NCBI RefSeq assembly: GCF_014199955.1
Contig: NZ_JACHOQ010000005.1
Location: 62,001 to 126,000 of the forward strand
Source of the DNA: Brevundimonas aurantiaca
GTDB taxonomy: Bacteria > Pseudomonadota > Alphaproteobacteria > Caulobacterales > Caulobacteraceae
DNA length: 64,000 nucleotides
Reading direction: 5' to 3'
Both the position numbers and the translations under genes were made by a program. This document shows positions 26,096 through 34,711 of this stretch, in pieces. The notes under the pieces were generated by a model. It saw only the letters and a program-made list of their open reading frames with translations. It was not told where the DNA came from and searched no databases. Each line of letters begins with the position of its first letter. The stretch's first letter is position 1.

Positions 26096-26486
26096 CGAAT
26101 TCGATCCGATGATCGAGCGCCTTTTTTCGCGCACTCCGACTCTGGCGGATGAGGCGCTGTTCGTGGCCACCTTGCAGGCCCGGCTGGAGAAGCGGTCGCG
26201 CTGGCGCGGTCTGGCTCTGACGGCGGCCGGCTTGGTCGGCGGCGTCCTGGCCGTGCGGGAGGGCGTGAACTTCAACTTCAGCGGCGACCCCGACACGACC
26301 CTGACGCAGGGGGTGCGGACCGCCGCAGCCGCGGCCCAGGGCGCGGCCCAGACCGGCTTGGACAGCCTGGGACTTGGGTCGATCGACCTGATGGGCGGCT
26401 CAGGCATGCTGGCCTTCTGGATCGCGGCGGGCGCGGTGGCGGCCCTGCTGGCGGCGGGAGCTGTGAAGCTGTCGCAGGACGTCTGA
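26085..26486 (+). CDS. Small membrane protein, possible anti-sigma factor
   Basis: A 133-aa protein read in a frame overlapping the sigma gene (ATG 26085, with GGGAGG about 9 bases upstream). It has an acidic N-terminal helix region (1-42) and two hydrophobic segments (about 45-60 and 103-125). Position and topology suit an anti-sigma factor, but the HxxxCxxC motif of zinc anti-sigma proteins is absent. The function is an inference from context. Confidence 0.65.
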   Translation: MSADEFDPMIERLFSRTPTLADEALFVATLQARLEKRSRWRGLALTAAGLVGGVLAVREGVNFNFSGDPDTTLTQGVRTAAAAAQGAAQTGLDSLGLGSIDLMGGSGMLAFWIAAGAVAALLAAGAVKLSQDV

Positions 26487-26543
26487 GGGTGACTTGCGTC
26501 TTCGGCGCGCCTATCTGACGCCCCTCAGGTCAGGAGGCGCCCA

Positions 26544-27380
26544 ATGTCCGTTCATGTTCAAGAGACCGTCAAACGGATTTCGGTCCCCGATATCGCGGGA
26601 CGAAAGGGCGGCGAGCCGATCGTCTGCCTGACCGCCTATGACGCTCCGATGGCGGGGCTGCTCGACCCCCATTGCGACGTTCTTCTGGTCGGCGACAGCG
26701 TGGGGATGGCGGTGCACGGCCTGCCCAACACCGTCGGCGTCACCCTTGACATGATGATCCTGCACGGTCAGGCGGTGGTGCGTGGATCGCGCCGGGCCTT
26801 GGTCGTGGTCGACATGCCCTTCGGCTCCTATGAGGGGGGCAACGAAGCGGCCTACGCCAACTGCGTGCGGGTGATGAAGGAAACCGGCGCCCAGGCGGTC
26901 AAGCTGGAGACCAGCGTCGAACTGGCCGAAATCGTAGCCTTTCTGGTGAGGCGGGGCATTCCGGTCATGGGGCATGTCGGCCTGCGCCCTCAGGCGGTGC
27001 TGGCCGAGGGCGGTTTCCGAGCCAAGGGCCGTACAGACGTCGAGCGGGATCGGGTCCTGGAGGAAGCCAGGGCCACGGCCGAGGCCGGCGCCTTCTGCAT
27101 CGTCATCGAGGGCGTCGCCGAATCGCTGGCGCGCGAGATCACCGAGGCCCTGGACGTTCCCACCATCGGCATCGGCGCCTCGGCCGCCTGCGACGGCCAG
27201 GTGCTGGTGGTCAACGACATGCTGGGCCTGTTCGACTGGGCGCCGAAGTTCGTGCGGAAATACGCCGATCTGCGCACCGAGATCGACCGCGCGGCCGCCG
27301 CTTTCGCCAATGATGTGAAAACCCGCCGTTTTCCTGCCGAAGTCGAGACCTACTTCTCGAAAAAGCCGGCTTCGCCGTAA
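26544..27380 (+). CDS. panB: 3-methyl-2-oxobutanoate hydroxymethyltransferase
   Basis: This enzyme adds a hydroxymethyl group from 5,10-methylene-THF to alpha-ketoisovalerate, the first step of pantothenate synthesis. The 278-aa chain shows the family motifs [17 protein letters not shown] (metal-binding Asp), [24 protein letters not shown] with catalytic Glu, and [14 protein letters not shown]. An AGGAGG ribosome site lies just before ATG 26544. No panC or panD is adjacent. Confidence 0.97.
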   Translation: MSVHVQETVKRISVPDIAGRKGGEPIVCLTAYDAPMAGLLDPHCDVLLVGDSVGMAVHGLPNTVGVTLDMMILHGQAVVRGSRRALVVVDMPFGSYEGGNEAAYANCVRVMKETGAQAVKLETSVELAEIVAFLVRRGIPVMGHVGLRPQAVLAEGGFRAKGRTDVERDRVLEEARATAEAGAFCIVIEGVAESLAREITEALDVPTIGIGASAACDGQVLVVNDMLGLFDWAPKFVRKYADLRTEIDRAAAAFANDVKTRRFPAEVETYFSKKPASP

Positions 27381-27459
27381 CGGACGACGTTGCGGGCGAG
27401 GGGCCGACCTTCTAGGGTCCGCGCCGGTTTGCTTTTTGCGATTTTGGGGCGACGTTTCC

Positions 27460-28194
27460 GTGGTTGATGTCTTCGAACAGGTCGAGGAGGAGCTTCGCTC
27501 CGACCGGTACAAGCGCCTGGCCCGCACCTGGCTGCCCGTCGTGGGCGCCGTTCTGGTGGTCGCCCTGGTCGCCGCCCTTGGCTGGTGGGGCTGGGACAGC
27601 CTGAACTCGAGCAAGGCCGCCAAGGCTGCCGAGGCCTATGATCGCGGCATGGAGGCCCTGCGGGCCGACAAGCCCGTCGATGCGCGCGCCGCCTTCGAAG
27701 AAGCGGCCAAGGAAGGCAACGGCGCCTATAAGGTCATGGCCCTGCAACAACAGGCGGGGCTGGCGGTCAGCGCCAACAAGATTCCGGACGCGGTTCGCCT
27801 GTTTGACGAGGCGGCCAAGGCATCGGGCGATCCAATCCTTTCGGACCCGCCTGCCCTCAAGGCCGCCTTCCTGGTGATGGATACGGCGCCCCTGGCCGAT
27901 CTGGAGGCGCGGTTGACGCCCCTGGCCGAGGACGATCGCCCGCTGCACGCCTTCGCCCAGGAAGCCCTGGCCCTGGCGCGCCTGCAACACGGCAAGACCA
28001 AGGAGGCGCGTGAAGCCTTCGTTCTGCTGCAACTGGGCCAGGACGTGCCCGACGACGTCCGCCAGCGCGCCAATATCGCCGTGGCCACGATCGACGCCGG
28101 TACGGCCGGCGCCCTCAAGGCCATCGTCGATGCGGCCAAGTCGGCGCCTCCGCCGGCCGCCCCCGCTCCGTCCACCGCCCCCGCTCAACAGTGA
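27460..28194 (+). CDS. YfgM-like tetratricopeptide membrane protein
   Basis: A 244-aa protein with a short cytoplasmic N-terminus (VFEQVEEELRSDRYKRLAR), one helix (about 24-45), and a periplasmic TPR-like domain, ending in a Pro/Ala-rich tail. The order yfgM–bamB–der is conserved in Proteobacteria, and this matches it. YfgM is linked to the SecYEG/PpiD translocon. GTG 27460 is chosen since the YfgM N-terminus begins there; the open frame extends upstream to 27436. Confidence 0.82.
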   Translation: MVDVFEQVEEELRSDRYKRLARTWLPVVGAVLVVALVAALGWWGWDSLNSSKAAKAAEAYDRGMEALRADKPVDARAAFEEAAKEGNGAYKVMALQQQAGLAVSANKIPDAVRLFDEAAKASGDPILSDPPALKAAFLVMDTAPLADLEARLTPLAEDDRPLHAFAQEALALARLQHGKTKEAREAFVLLQLGQDVPDDVRQRANIAVATIDAGTAGALKAIVDAAKSAPPPAAPAPSTAPAQQ

Positions 28195-28217
28195 CGACCC
28201 CCGACAGGACGCCCCCG

Positions 28218-29597
28218 ATGAACCGAGTTCTGAAAGTCGCGCTGATCTGCGGCGTCGCCGCCACCATGGCCTCCTGCGGCGCCGTCAGTCGCAACCTGCC
28301 CTTCGGTCTGGGCAAGAAGGGCGATCCCAAAGCGACGGCGTCCGAAGGCCAGCGCATCTCGGTGCTGGAGTTCGAACAGCAACTGGCGCCCTCGGCGGCC
28401 TTGTCCGGTCGGACTTATTTCCTGCCGGGTCCGCAGGCCGCGACGGCCTGGACCCAGCCGGGCGGCACGGCGGAAAACCTGGTCGAGCACGTCATCGCCG
28501 CGCCGGACTTCAAGATCGCCTGGAAGCGCGACATCGGCCGCGGGTCGGCCCGCGTCGGCAACGTCATGGCGCCCATCGTCGCCGCCGACGGCAAGATCTT
28601 CGTTCTGGACGGCGAATCGACCGTGTCGGCCGTTTCCGCAGACACGGGCGCGGTTCTGTGGAAGACCGACGTGAAGAACGGCGAGCGCGACCGCAACGGC
28701 GGCTTCGGCGGCGGCGTCGCCGTGGCCGGCGGCAAGGTCTTCGTTTCCTCCGGCTATCGCTCCATGACGGCGCTGGACGCCAATACCGGGACCGTCGCCT
28801 GGACTCAGCCGGTGGACGCGCCCATTCACGGGGCGCCGACGGTGGTCGGTTCGCACGTCTTCGTCGTGGACGTGGATAGCCAGCTGTTCGCCTTCGACGT
28901 CAACACGGGCGCCCAGGACTGGACCTATCGCGGCATCGCCGAGCCGGCTCGCGTGATGCGCGCCTCCAGCCCGGCCGTGACCGGAAACACCGTCATCGCC
29001 CCCTTCGCCTCGGGTCAGCTGGTGGCGCTGAGCGCCCTGAACGGCCAGTCCCTGTGGGAACAGACCCTGTCGCGCACCAGCCGCACCAGCGCCCTGTCCG
29101 AGGTTCGCGACGTGGCCGGTCGCCCCGTGATCAGCCGCGGCATGGTCTATGGCGTCAGCCATTCAGGCGTGCTGTCGGCTCTGGACCTGCGCTCGGGTCA
29201 ACCCAAATGGCAACTGCCGGTCACGGGCGTGAACGCGCCCCTGCCGGTCGGCGACGTGGTCTTCGTCGTGTCCAAGTCCGGCGAGCTGATCACCGCCAAT
29301 CGCGACACCGGCCAGATCTACTGGACTCGCGAGCTGAATGAAGGCCGCGCCCGCAAGGTCGGCGGCTTCTTGCGCTTCGGCCGTCGCACCATCACGCCGC
29401 AGTGGTCCGGCCCGCTATTGGCCTCGAACCGTCTGGTGATGGTCAACTCCTACGGCGAAGCGGTCGCCTTCGATCCGAAGACAGGCGTCGCTCAGACGAC
29501 GTTGAAGCTGGGCGCGCCCGCCTATATCGCGCCTGCGGCCTATAACGGCGCCCTCTATGTGCTGACCGACACCGGTCAGTTGATCTGTATCCGCTGA
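28218..29597 (+). CDS. bamB: Outer-membrane assembly lipoprotein BamB
   Basis: A 459-aa beta-propeller lipoprotein of the BAM complex, which inserts barrels into the outer membrane. The signal ends MASC. Eight PQQ-like repeats are seen, with repeated ALDxxTGxxxW patterns (SADTGAVLWK, DANTGTVAWT, DVNTGAQDWT, DLRSGQPKWQ, NRDTGQIYWT). AGGA lies 9 bases before ATG 28218. It lies between the YfgM-like gene and der. Confidence 0.93.
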   Translation: MNRVLKVALICGVAATMASCGAVSRNLPFGLGKKGDPKATASEGQRISVLEFEQQLAPSAALSGRTYFLPGPQAATAWTQPGGTAENLVEHVIAAPDFKIAWKRDIGRGSARVGNVMAPIVAADGKIFVLDGESTVSAVSADTGAVLWKTDVKNGERDRNGGFGGGVAVAGGKVFVSSGYRSMTALDANTGTVAWTQPVDAPIHGAPTVVGSHVFVVDVDSQLFAFDVNTGAQDWTYRGIAEPARVMRASSPAVTGNTVIAPFASGQLVALSALNGQSLWEQTLSRTSRTSALSEVRDVAGRPVISRGMVYGVSHSGVLSALDLRSGQPKWQLPVTGVNAPLPVGDVVFVVSKSGELITANRDTGQIYWTRELNEGRARKVGGFLRFGRRTITPQWSGPLLASNRLVMVNSYGEAVAFDPKTGVAQTTLKLGAPAYIAPAAYNGALYVLTDTGQLICIR

Positions 29598-29628
29598 TTT
29601 TCAGCCAGAATTACGTTAGAAGGCCGAC

Positions 29629-31248
29629 ATGGCTCTGAAGGTCGCCATCGTCGGCCGCCCCAATGTGGGCAAATCGACACTGTTCAATCGTCTCGTCGGC
29701 AAACGCCTCGCGCTGGTCGATGACCGGCCCGGCGTGACCCGCGACCGGCGCTATGCCGACGGCAACATCGGCGACATGGACCTGACGCTGATCGACACGG
29801 CCGGCTATGAGGACGTCACCGACGAAAGCCTCGAGGCGCGGATGCGCGAACAGACCGAGGCGGCTATCGACGACGCCGAACTGATCCTGTTCATGATGGA
29901 CGCCCGCGAAGGCGTGACTTCGCTGGACCGGATCTTCGCCGAACGCCTGCGCAAGGTGCACAAGCCGATTATCCTGCTGGCCAACAAGTCCGAGAGCCGG
30001 GAGAGCGGCGGCGGCGTGGGCGAGGCGCACGCCCTGGGTTTCGGCGAGCCCGTCGCTATCTCCGCAGAGCACGGCGAGGGCATGGCCGACCTCTACGCCG
30101 CCCTCCGCGCCGGTTCGGAGGACATCTTCGTCGAGGAGATCGACGAGCCGGACAAGCCGATCCGTATCGCCGTGATCGGCCGGCCCAACGCCGGCAAGTC
30201 CACCCTGATCAACCGTCTGATCGGCGACGACCGGCTGCTGACGGGGCCGGAAGCCGGGATCACCCGCGACTCCATCTCGGTGGACTGGACGTTCGAGGGC
30301 AAGAACATCCGCCTGATCGACACGGCCGGGATGCGGCGCAAGGCCCGTGTTCAGGAGAAGCTGGAGAAGCTGTCGGTCGCCGACACCATCCGCGCCATCA
30401 CCTTCGCCGAGGTGGTGATCCTGGTCATGGACAAGGACGACGCCTTCGACACCCAGGATCTGCAGCTGGCCGATCTGGTCGAGCGGGAAGGGCGGGCCCT
30501 GGTCTATGTCGCGTCGAAATGGGACCTGGAAGACGAACCCCAGTCGCGGCTGGCCAAGCTGAAGACCCTGGCGGAAGACAAACTGCCTCAGTTGAAGGGT
30601 TCGCCCTTTGTGGCCCTGTCTTCCCACTCGGGGCGGGGCGTCGATCGACTGATGCCGGCGGTGCTTCAGGCCTATGACACCTGGTCGGTCAAGGTGAAGA
30701 CCAAGGACCTGAACACTTGGCTGTCCATGGCGACTCAGCGCCACCCGCCTCCCGCCGTGGACGGCAAGCGGATCAAGCCGAAATACATCGCCCAGACCAA
30801 GGCCCGTCCGCCCACCTTCGTGCTGATGGCCAATCGCGCCGAGGCCATGCCGGATCACTACAAGCGCTATCTGGTCAATTCGATCCGGGAGAGTTTCGAC
30901 CTGCCGGGCACGCCGATCCGCCTGAACGTCAAGTCCAGCGGCGCCAATCCCTATGCCGAGGGCGGCGCCAAGTCCGGCCCGGAACGCTACAAGGGCGACG
31001 CCAAGACCGCGCCGCGCCGCGTCAAGAAGGCCGAGAAGGAAGAGGCCTTGTCCAAGCTGCCCGGCAAGGCGCTGGAGCAGAAGAAGACCCGCAAGGCCCA
31101 GCCCAAGGTGCTGGGCGGCCTGAAGGCCAGCGCGTCCAAGAAGGCCGGATCGTCTGTTGCGATCCAGAAGGGCGCGCGCGGCGGCGCCCGTCAAGTGTCG
31201 CGCTCAGGCCGCATCCGCACCGGCCAGAAGGGCGGCGCCAAGAAGTGA
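29629..31248 (+). CDS. der: Ribosome-assembly GTPase Der (EngA)
   Basis: A double-G-domain GTPase needed for 50S subunit maturation. G1 motifs occur twice: GRPNVGKST (about residue 8) and GRPNAGKST (about 184). Each has DTAGY/DTAGM switch motifs and an NK(S)D/SKWD specificity motif, followed by a KH-like domain. At 539 aa it is longer than usual: about 70 residues at the C-terminus are rich in Lys, Arg, Ala and Gly, probably an RNA-binding tail. Confidence 0.96.
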   Translation: MALKVAIVGRPNVGKSTLFNRLVGKRLALVDDRPGVTRDRRYADGNIGDMDLTLIDTAGYEDVTDESLEARMREQTEAAIDDAELILFMMDAREGVTSLDRIFAERLRKVHKPIILLANKSESRESGGGVGEAHALGFGEPVAISAEHGEGMADLYAALRAGSEDIFVEEIDEPDKPIRIAVIGRPNAGKSTLINRLIGDDRLLTGPEAGITRDSISVDWTFEGKNIRLIDTAGMRRKARVQEKLEKLSVADTIRAITFAEVVILVMDKDDAFDTQDLQLADLVEREGRALVYVASKWDLEDEPQSRLAKLKTLAEDKLPQLKGSPFVALSSHSGRGVDRLMPAVLQAYDTWSVKVKTKDLNTWLSMATQRHPPPAVDGKRIKPKYIAQTKARPPTFVLMANRAEAMPDHYKRYLVNSIRESFDLPGTPIRLNVKSSGANPYAEGGAKSGPERYKGDAKTAPRRVKKAEKEEALSKLPGKALEQKKTRKAQPKVLGGLKASASKKAGSSVAIQKGARGGARQVSRSGRIRTGQKGGAKK

Positions 31249-31252
31249 CCTC

Positions 31253-31744
31253 ATGAGCGAGGTCGCGTCCGTCCTTCCCGACCGGCCGACCTCGCGCTGG
31301 CTGATCCTGGACGGGCAGGGGCGGGTGCTGCTGTTCCGTTTCGCCTTCGCCGACGGCCCCCTTGCGGGATCCGAATTCTGGGCCACGCCGGGCGGCGGCT
31401 GCGATCCGGGCGAGACCTACGAGGACGCCGCACGCCGCGAACTGTTCGAGGAGACGGGCCTGATCGTCGCTGATCCGGGCCCCCAGGTCGCCCGCGTCCG
31501 CGTCAGCTTCCGCCTGCCCGACGGCTGCATGGCCGACGTCGATCAGCGCTTCTTCCTGCTCCGCAGGGACGGCTTCGACCTGTCCTCCAACGGTTGGACC
31601 GAGGCGGAGCGGCGCGTCCTGGCCGAGCACCGCTGGTGGAGCCTCGACCAGATCCGCGCCTCGACAGAGACGATCTGGCCCCAGGAATTGGCGGACATTC
31701 TGGAGCGGCTGACGCCGATGGCGAGGGGTGTTGATCAAGGCTAG
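31253..31744 (+). CDS. Nudix hydrolase
   Basis: A 163-aa Nudix protein. The Nudix box is complete (GGGCDPGETYEDAARRELFE followed by ETGL), so metal-dependent hydrolysis of a nucleoside diphosphate derivative is expected. ATG 31253 lies 5 bp after the der stop codon, so it is probably translated from the same message. A late HRWWSLDQI motif is typical of small Nudix enzymes. The substrate cannot be read. Confidence 0.9.
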   Translation: MSEVASVLPDRPTSRWLILDGQGRVLLFRFAFADGPLAGSEFWATPGGGCDPGETYEDAARRELFEETGLIVADPGPQVARVRVSFRLPDGCMADVDQRFFLLRRDGFDLSSNGWTEAERRVLAEHRWWSLDQIRASTETIWPQELADILERLTPMARGVDQG

Positions 31745-31969
31745 GGTCTTGGTCCGCCTCGAACCTTCGCCATGCCCGCCCTGATCGTCGCCGTCCTGCT
31801 GAGCCAGCCTGTGGATCGGATAGGCTGAGTGCGGAGCAAGCACGGGAGTTTCGGTTGTCTGAAGTTCCCTCCGATGGCGTCCTTTTTCGATAGGGATATT
31901 CGTTTGCAATCATAATGCTTGCAGCAAGGCCCACTGCGGCGCTTGATCCCTCGAGGATAGGAGAACACC

Positions 31970-32596
31970 ATGACGACATCCCCGATCTTCGATCTTCAAG
32001 CGGTGCAAAAGGTGCGTAAGGGCGCCGTGCTCGTCGCCCTGCTGGGTCTGGTGGGCCTGACGATGGTGTCCCAGTCCGCCACGGGCCTGGACAGTCCGCT
32101 TCACGAAGGCGTCGAGGCCGTGGGTCTGGCCGCCATCGTCTTCGCCATCGTCGGCCGGGCCTGGTGTTCCCTCTATATCGGAGGGCGCAAGAAGGCCGAG
32201 ATCGTCTCGCGCGGCCCCTATTCGATCAGCCGCAATCCCCTCTATATCTTCAGCTTCTTCGGCGCCTTCGGCATCGGCGCCCAGAGCGGCAGCCTGACGC
32301 TGGCGGTGCTGTTCACCCTCGCGTCCGTGGCCGTTTTCTATCTGACTGTTCGCCGCGAAGAGGCCTGGCTGGGCGCGACCTTCGGCGCCGCCTATGCCGA
32401 TTACAAGGCGCGGACGCCTCGCTTCCTGCCTGACTTCACCCGCTGGCATGACGAGCCAGAGCTGTCGGTGCGGCCGAGCTTCTTTCTGACCACGATTAGA
32501 GACGGGCTGGTCTTCCTGCTCGCCATACCGCTGTTTGAGGCCGTGGACCTGGCCCAGGCCCAGGGATGGCTGGCTGCTGTGGTGCGCCTGCCCTGA
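31970..32596 (+). CDS. Isoprenylcysteine methyltransferase-like membrane protein
   Basis: A 208-aa polytopic protein of the ICMT/PEMT group: hydrophobic helices at about 20-40, 45-62, 90-125 and near the C-terminus. The family's SRGPYSISRNPLY motif (about 81-93) and REEAWLGATFGAAYADY with ARTPRFLP complete the SAM-binding half. Bacterial members usually methylate small or lipid substrates. A good GGATAGGAG site precedes ATG 31970. The 225 bp before it hold no supported gene. Confidence 0.85.
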   Translation: MTTSPIFDLQAVQKVRKGAVLVALLGLVGLTMVSQSATGLDSPLHEGVEAVGLAAIVFAIVGRAWCSLYIGGRKKAEIVSRGPYSISRNPLYIFSFFGAFGIGAQSGSLTLAVLFTLASVAVFYLTVRREEAWLGATFGAAYADYKARTPRFLPDFTRWHDEPELSVRPSFFLTTIRDGLVFLLAIPLFEAVDLAQAQGWLAAVVRLP

Positions 32597-32631
32597 TTGG
32601 CGGGGGCACAGACCCCTGGCTTCACTCGCCG

Positions 32632-33393
32632 TCAGACCAAGGCTTCCGTCGTCGGCCCGGCCCTCCAGTCGCGGAAGCGGATCGTCGGCGGCGGCGTCAG
32701 GTCGCCCCGCGCCAGTTCAACGACCAGGGGGCCGATTTCCGACGGATGGGGCAGGGTCTGCGGGTCTTCTCCGGGGAAGGCCTGGGCGCGCATGGCGGTG
32801 CGCATCCGACCGGGATCGACGATGCTGACACGGATCGGGGTGCTCTCCACCTCGTCCGCCCAGGCCTTCATTAAAGCCTCGGCGCCCGCCTTGGTGGCGG
32901 CGTACATGCCCCAGAAAGCCCGAGGCGTGGTCGCGACGCTGGTCGTGAAATGGATGGCCCGCCCGGCGTCCGAGGCGCGCAGCAGCGGCTCCAGCGAGCG
33001 GATCAGCCGGTAGACGGCCGTGAAGTTGACCTTTTCGACCTTGGCGAACTCGCGCGGATCGGCGTGGGCCACCGGCGTCAGGCCCGACGGCCCCATGGTC
33101 GCCGCCGCCTGGACCCAGATGTCCAGTTTCTTGAACCGTTCGAAGATCGCGCCGCCCAGCCGGTCGATCCCGCCCCCGTCGACCAGGTCGAACGGGACGA
33201 GGGTCGCGTGTTTGCCCGTCGCGGCGAAGACGGCGTCGTCCAGTTCCTCAAGCCCGCCTTGTGTCCGGGCTGTAGCCACCACGTGCGCGCCAGCCTTGGC
33301 CAGGGCGAGGGCGCTCTCATAGCCGATGCCGCGCGAGGCCCCGACGACGAGGGCGATACGGTCTGAGAGCGGGGGCCGGGCGACGTCTGACAT
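32632..33393 (-). CDS. Short-chain dehydrogenase/reductase
   Basis: A 253-aa SDR. The Rossmann motif GASRGIG (about 18-24) binds NAD(P); an arginine shortly after suggests NADP. The expected Asn/Ser/Tyr/Lys site is present only in part: TTSVATT and YAATKAG give Ser, Tyr and Lys. It stands alone between an ICMT-like gene and the MFS gene, so its substrate is unknown. Confidence 0.9.
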   Translation of the reverse strand: MSDVARPPLSDRIALVVGASRGIGYESALALAKAGAHVVATARTQGGLEELDDAVFAATGKHATLVPFDLVDGGGIDRLGGAIFERFKKLDIWVQAAATMGPSGLTPVAHADPREFAKVEKVNFTAVYRLIRSLEPLLRASDAGRAIHFTTSVATTPRAFWGMYAATKAGAEALMKAWADEVESTPIRVSIVDPGRMRTAMRAQAFPGEDPQTLPHPSEIGPLVVELARGDLTPPPTIRFRDWRAGPTTEALV

Positions 33394-33460
33394 GAGGGAC
33401 TGATAGGCTGTGACGCCGCAAAGGCCAAGCCGGTCTGGACAAGGGAGCGGACTTGTGAAA

Positions 33461-33475
33461 CGATAATGAGTATCA
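33461..33475 (+). promoter_or_regulatory. Fur-box-like inverted repeat before the MFS gene
   Basis: CGATAAT-G-AGTATCA matches the 7-1-7 core TGATAAT-N-ATTATCA at 12 of 14 positions. It overlaps an in-frame ATG at 33466 and lies 20 bp before the preferred start, a position suited to repression by Fur or a related iron/manganese regulator. Confidence 0.5.
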
Positions 33476-33495
33476 AATGCAGGAAGGGCTTAGTC

Positions 33496-34701
33496 ATGGA
33501 TCGGGTGGCGATCTTCTTTTCGGTCTTCGCCTCAACCCTGGGCATGATGATCATCATGCCCATCCTGGGGCCTTTGACACGGGAGCTGGGCCTGACCGAA
33601 AGCCAGACCGGCTGGATGGTCTCCATAGCGTCGGTGGTGATGGCGGCGACAGGCGCCTGGTGGGGCGCCAAGAGCGATCACTGGGGGCGAAAGACGGTCA
33701 TACTGACGGGCTTCGCCGGTCTGTTCGTCGCCTATGTCCTCTATACGATGGCGATCGACCAGGGGCTGAAGGGGCTGTTGACGGGGCTTCCTCTGCTGGC
33801 GGCCCTTTTCGCCGGACGGGCGCTGGTCGGGGCGTTTCTGGCGGCCGTGCCTGCTTCAGCCCAGGCCTATATGGCCGATGTCACCACCAGCGAGACCCGC
33901 AGCGCGGGCATGGCTCTGATCGGGGCCGCCAGTGGTCTGGGCATGATCGTCGGTCCGGCGATCGGCGGCGTCCTGGCCCTGAAGGGGCTGATATGGCCGA
34001 TGGTTCTGGCGACCCTCCTTCCGGTCGCCGCCTTCATAATGGTGCTGATCGTCGTGCCGCGAACCGCGCCCAGGGAAAGGGCCACGACACGTCGGCTGAG
34101 TCCTTTCGCGCCGCAGGTGCGGGGTTGGCTGGCCATTGGTCTGTTGATCATGTTGACCATCGTCACCCTTCAGGTCAGCGGCGGCTTCTATTTTCAGGAT
34201 CGGTTGGGGTTGGACAATGTCGCGACGGCCCGCTTCGTCGCCCTGTGCCTGACGCTGGTGGGCGTCTTTCTGGTGGTGACCCAGACCCTGCAGATGCGGC
34301 TGCTGAAATGGGCGCCGCGCAGGCTGGTTCGCGCAGGGACGCCGTTTCTGATCGTTTCCCTGCTGCTGCTGTTGGCCACGGCTTCCGAACCGACCTATGC
34401 GATCGCCTATGCTCTGTTCGGCGTCGGAGCCGGCCTGGCCATGCCCGGCTATATGTCAGGGATTTCCTTGGGGGCGGCTGAAGATCGTCAGGGCGCCGCC
34501 GCTGGTCTGGCCGCCTTGATGCAGGGGGTTGCGGCCATCATCGCCCCCTTGGGCAGCACCATTCTGTATGAGAGGTCGCCCGTTCTGCCCTTCCTGGTGA
34601 TCACGGGCCTGTGCGCGGCGGCGGTGGTTCTGGGACTGTTTATCGGCCTACCGGGCGTCGAAACACCCGGGTCTGTGGCCCCTATAACTCCGGAAGCCTA
34701 A
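33496..34701 (+). CDS. MFS transporter (TetA/multidrug-like exporter)
   Basis: A 401-aa permease with about 12 hydrophobic helices. The loop after helix 2 carries GAWWGAKSDHWGRKTV, the A-motif of the drug:H+ antiporter group. ATG 33496 has AAGG 8-10 bases upstream; the alternative ATG 33466 lies inside the Fur-box-like repeat. It ends 10 bp from the convergent purF end. A siderophore or metal export role would fit the upstream site but is unproven. Confidence 0.88.
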   Translation: MDRVAIFFSVFASTLGMMIIMPILGPLTRELGLTESQTGWMVSIASVVMAATGAWWGAKSDHWGRKTVILTGFAGLFVAYVLYTMAIDQGLKGLLTGLPLLAALFAGRALVGAFLAAVPASAQAYMADVTTSETRSAGMALIGAASGLGMIVGPAIGGVLALKGLIWPMVLATLLPVAAFIMVLIVVPRTAPRERATTRRLSPFAPQVRGWLAIGLLIMLTIVTLQVSGGFYFQDRLGLDNVATARFVALCLTLVGVFLVVTQTLQMRLLKWAPRRLVRAGTPFLIVSLLLLLATASEPTYAIAYALFGVGAGLAMPGYMSGISLGAAEDRQGAAAGLAALMQGVAAIIAPLGSTILYERSPVLPFLVITGLCAAAVVLGLFIGLPGVETPGSVAPITPEA

Positions 34702-34711
34702 CCCCTGATAA

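Noticed and set aside
31772-31828. An 18-codon frame between the Nudix and ICMT-like genes
   Set aside because: It is too short, has no ribosome site and no leader-peptide features such as a run of one amino acid or an attenuator.
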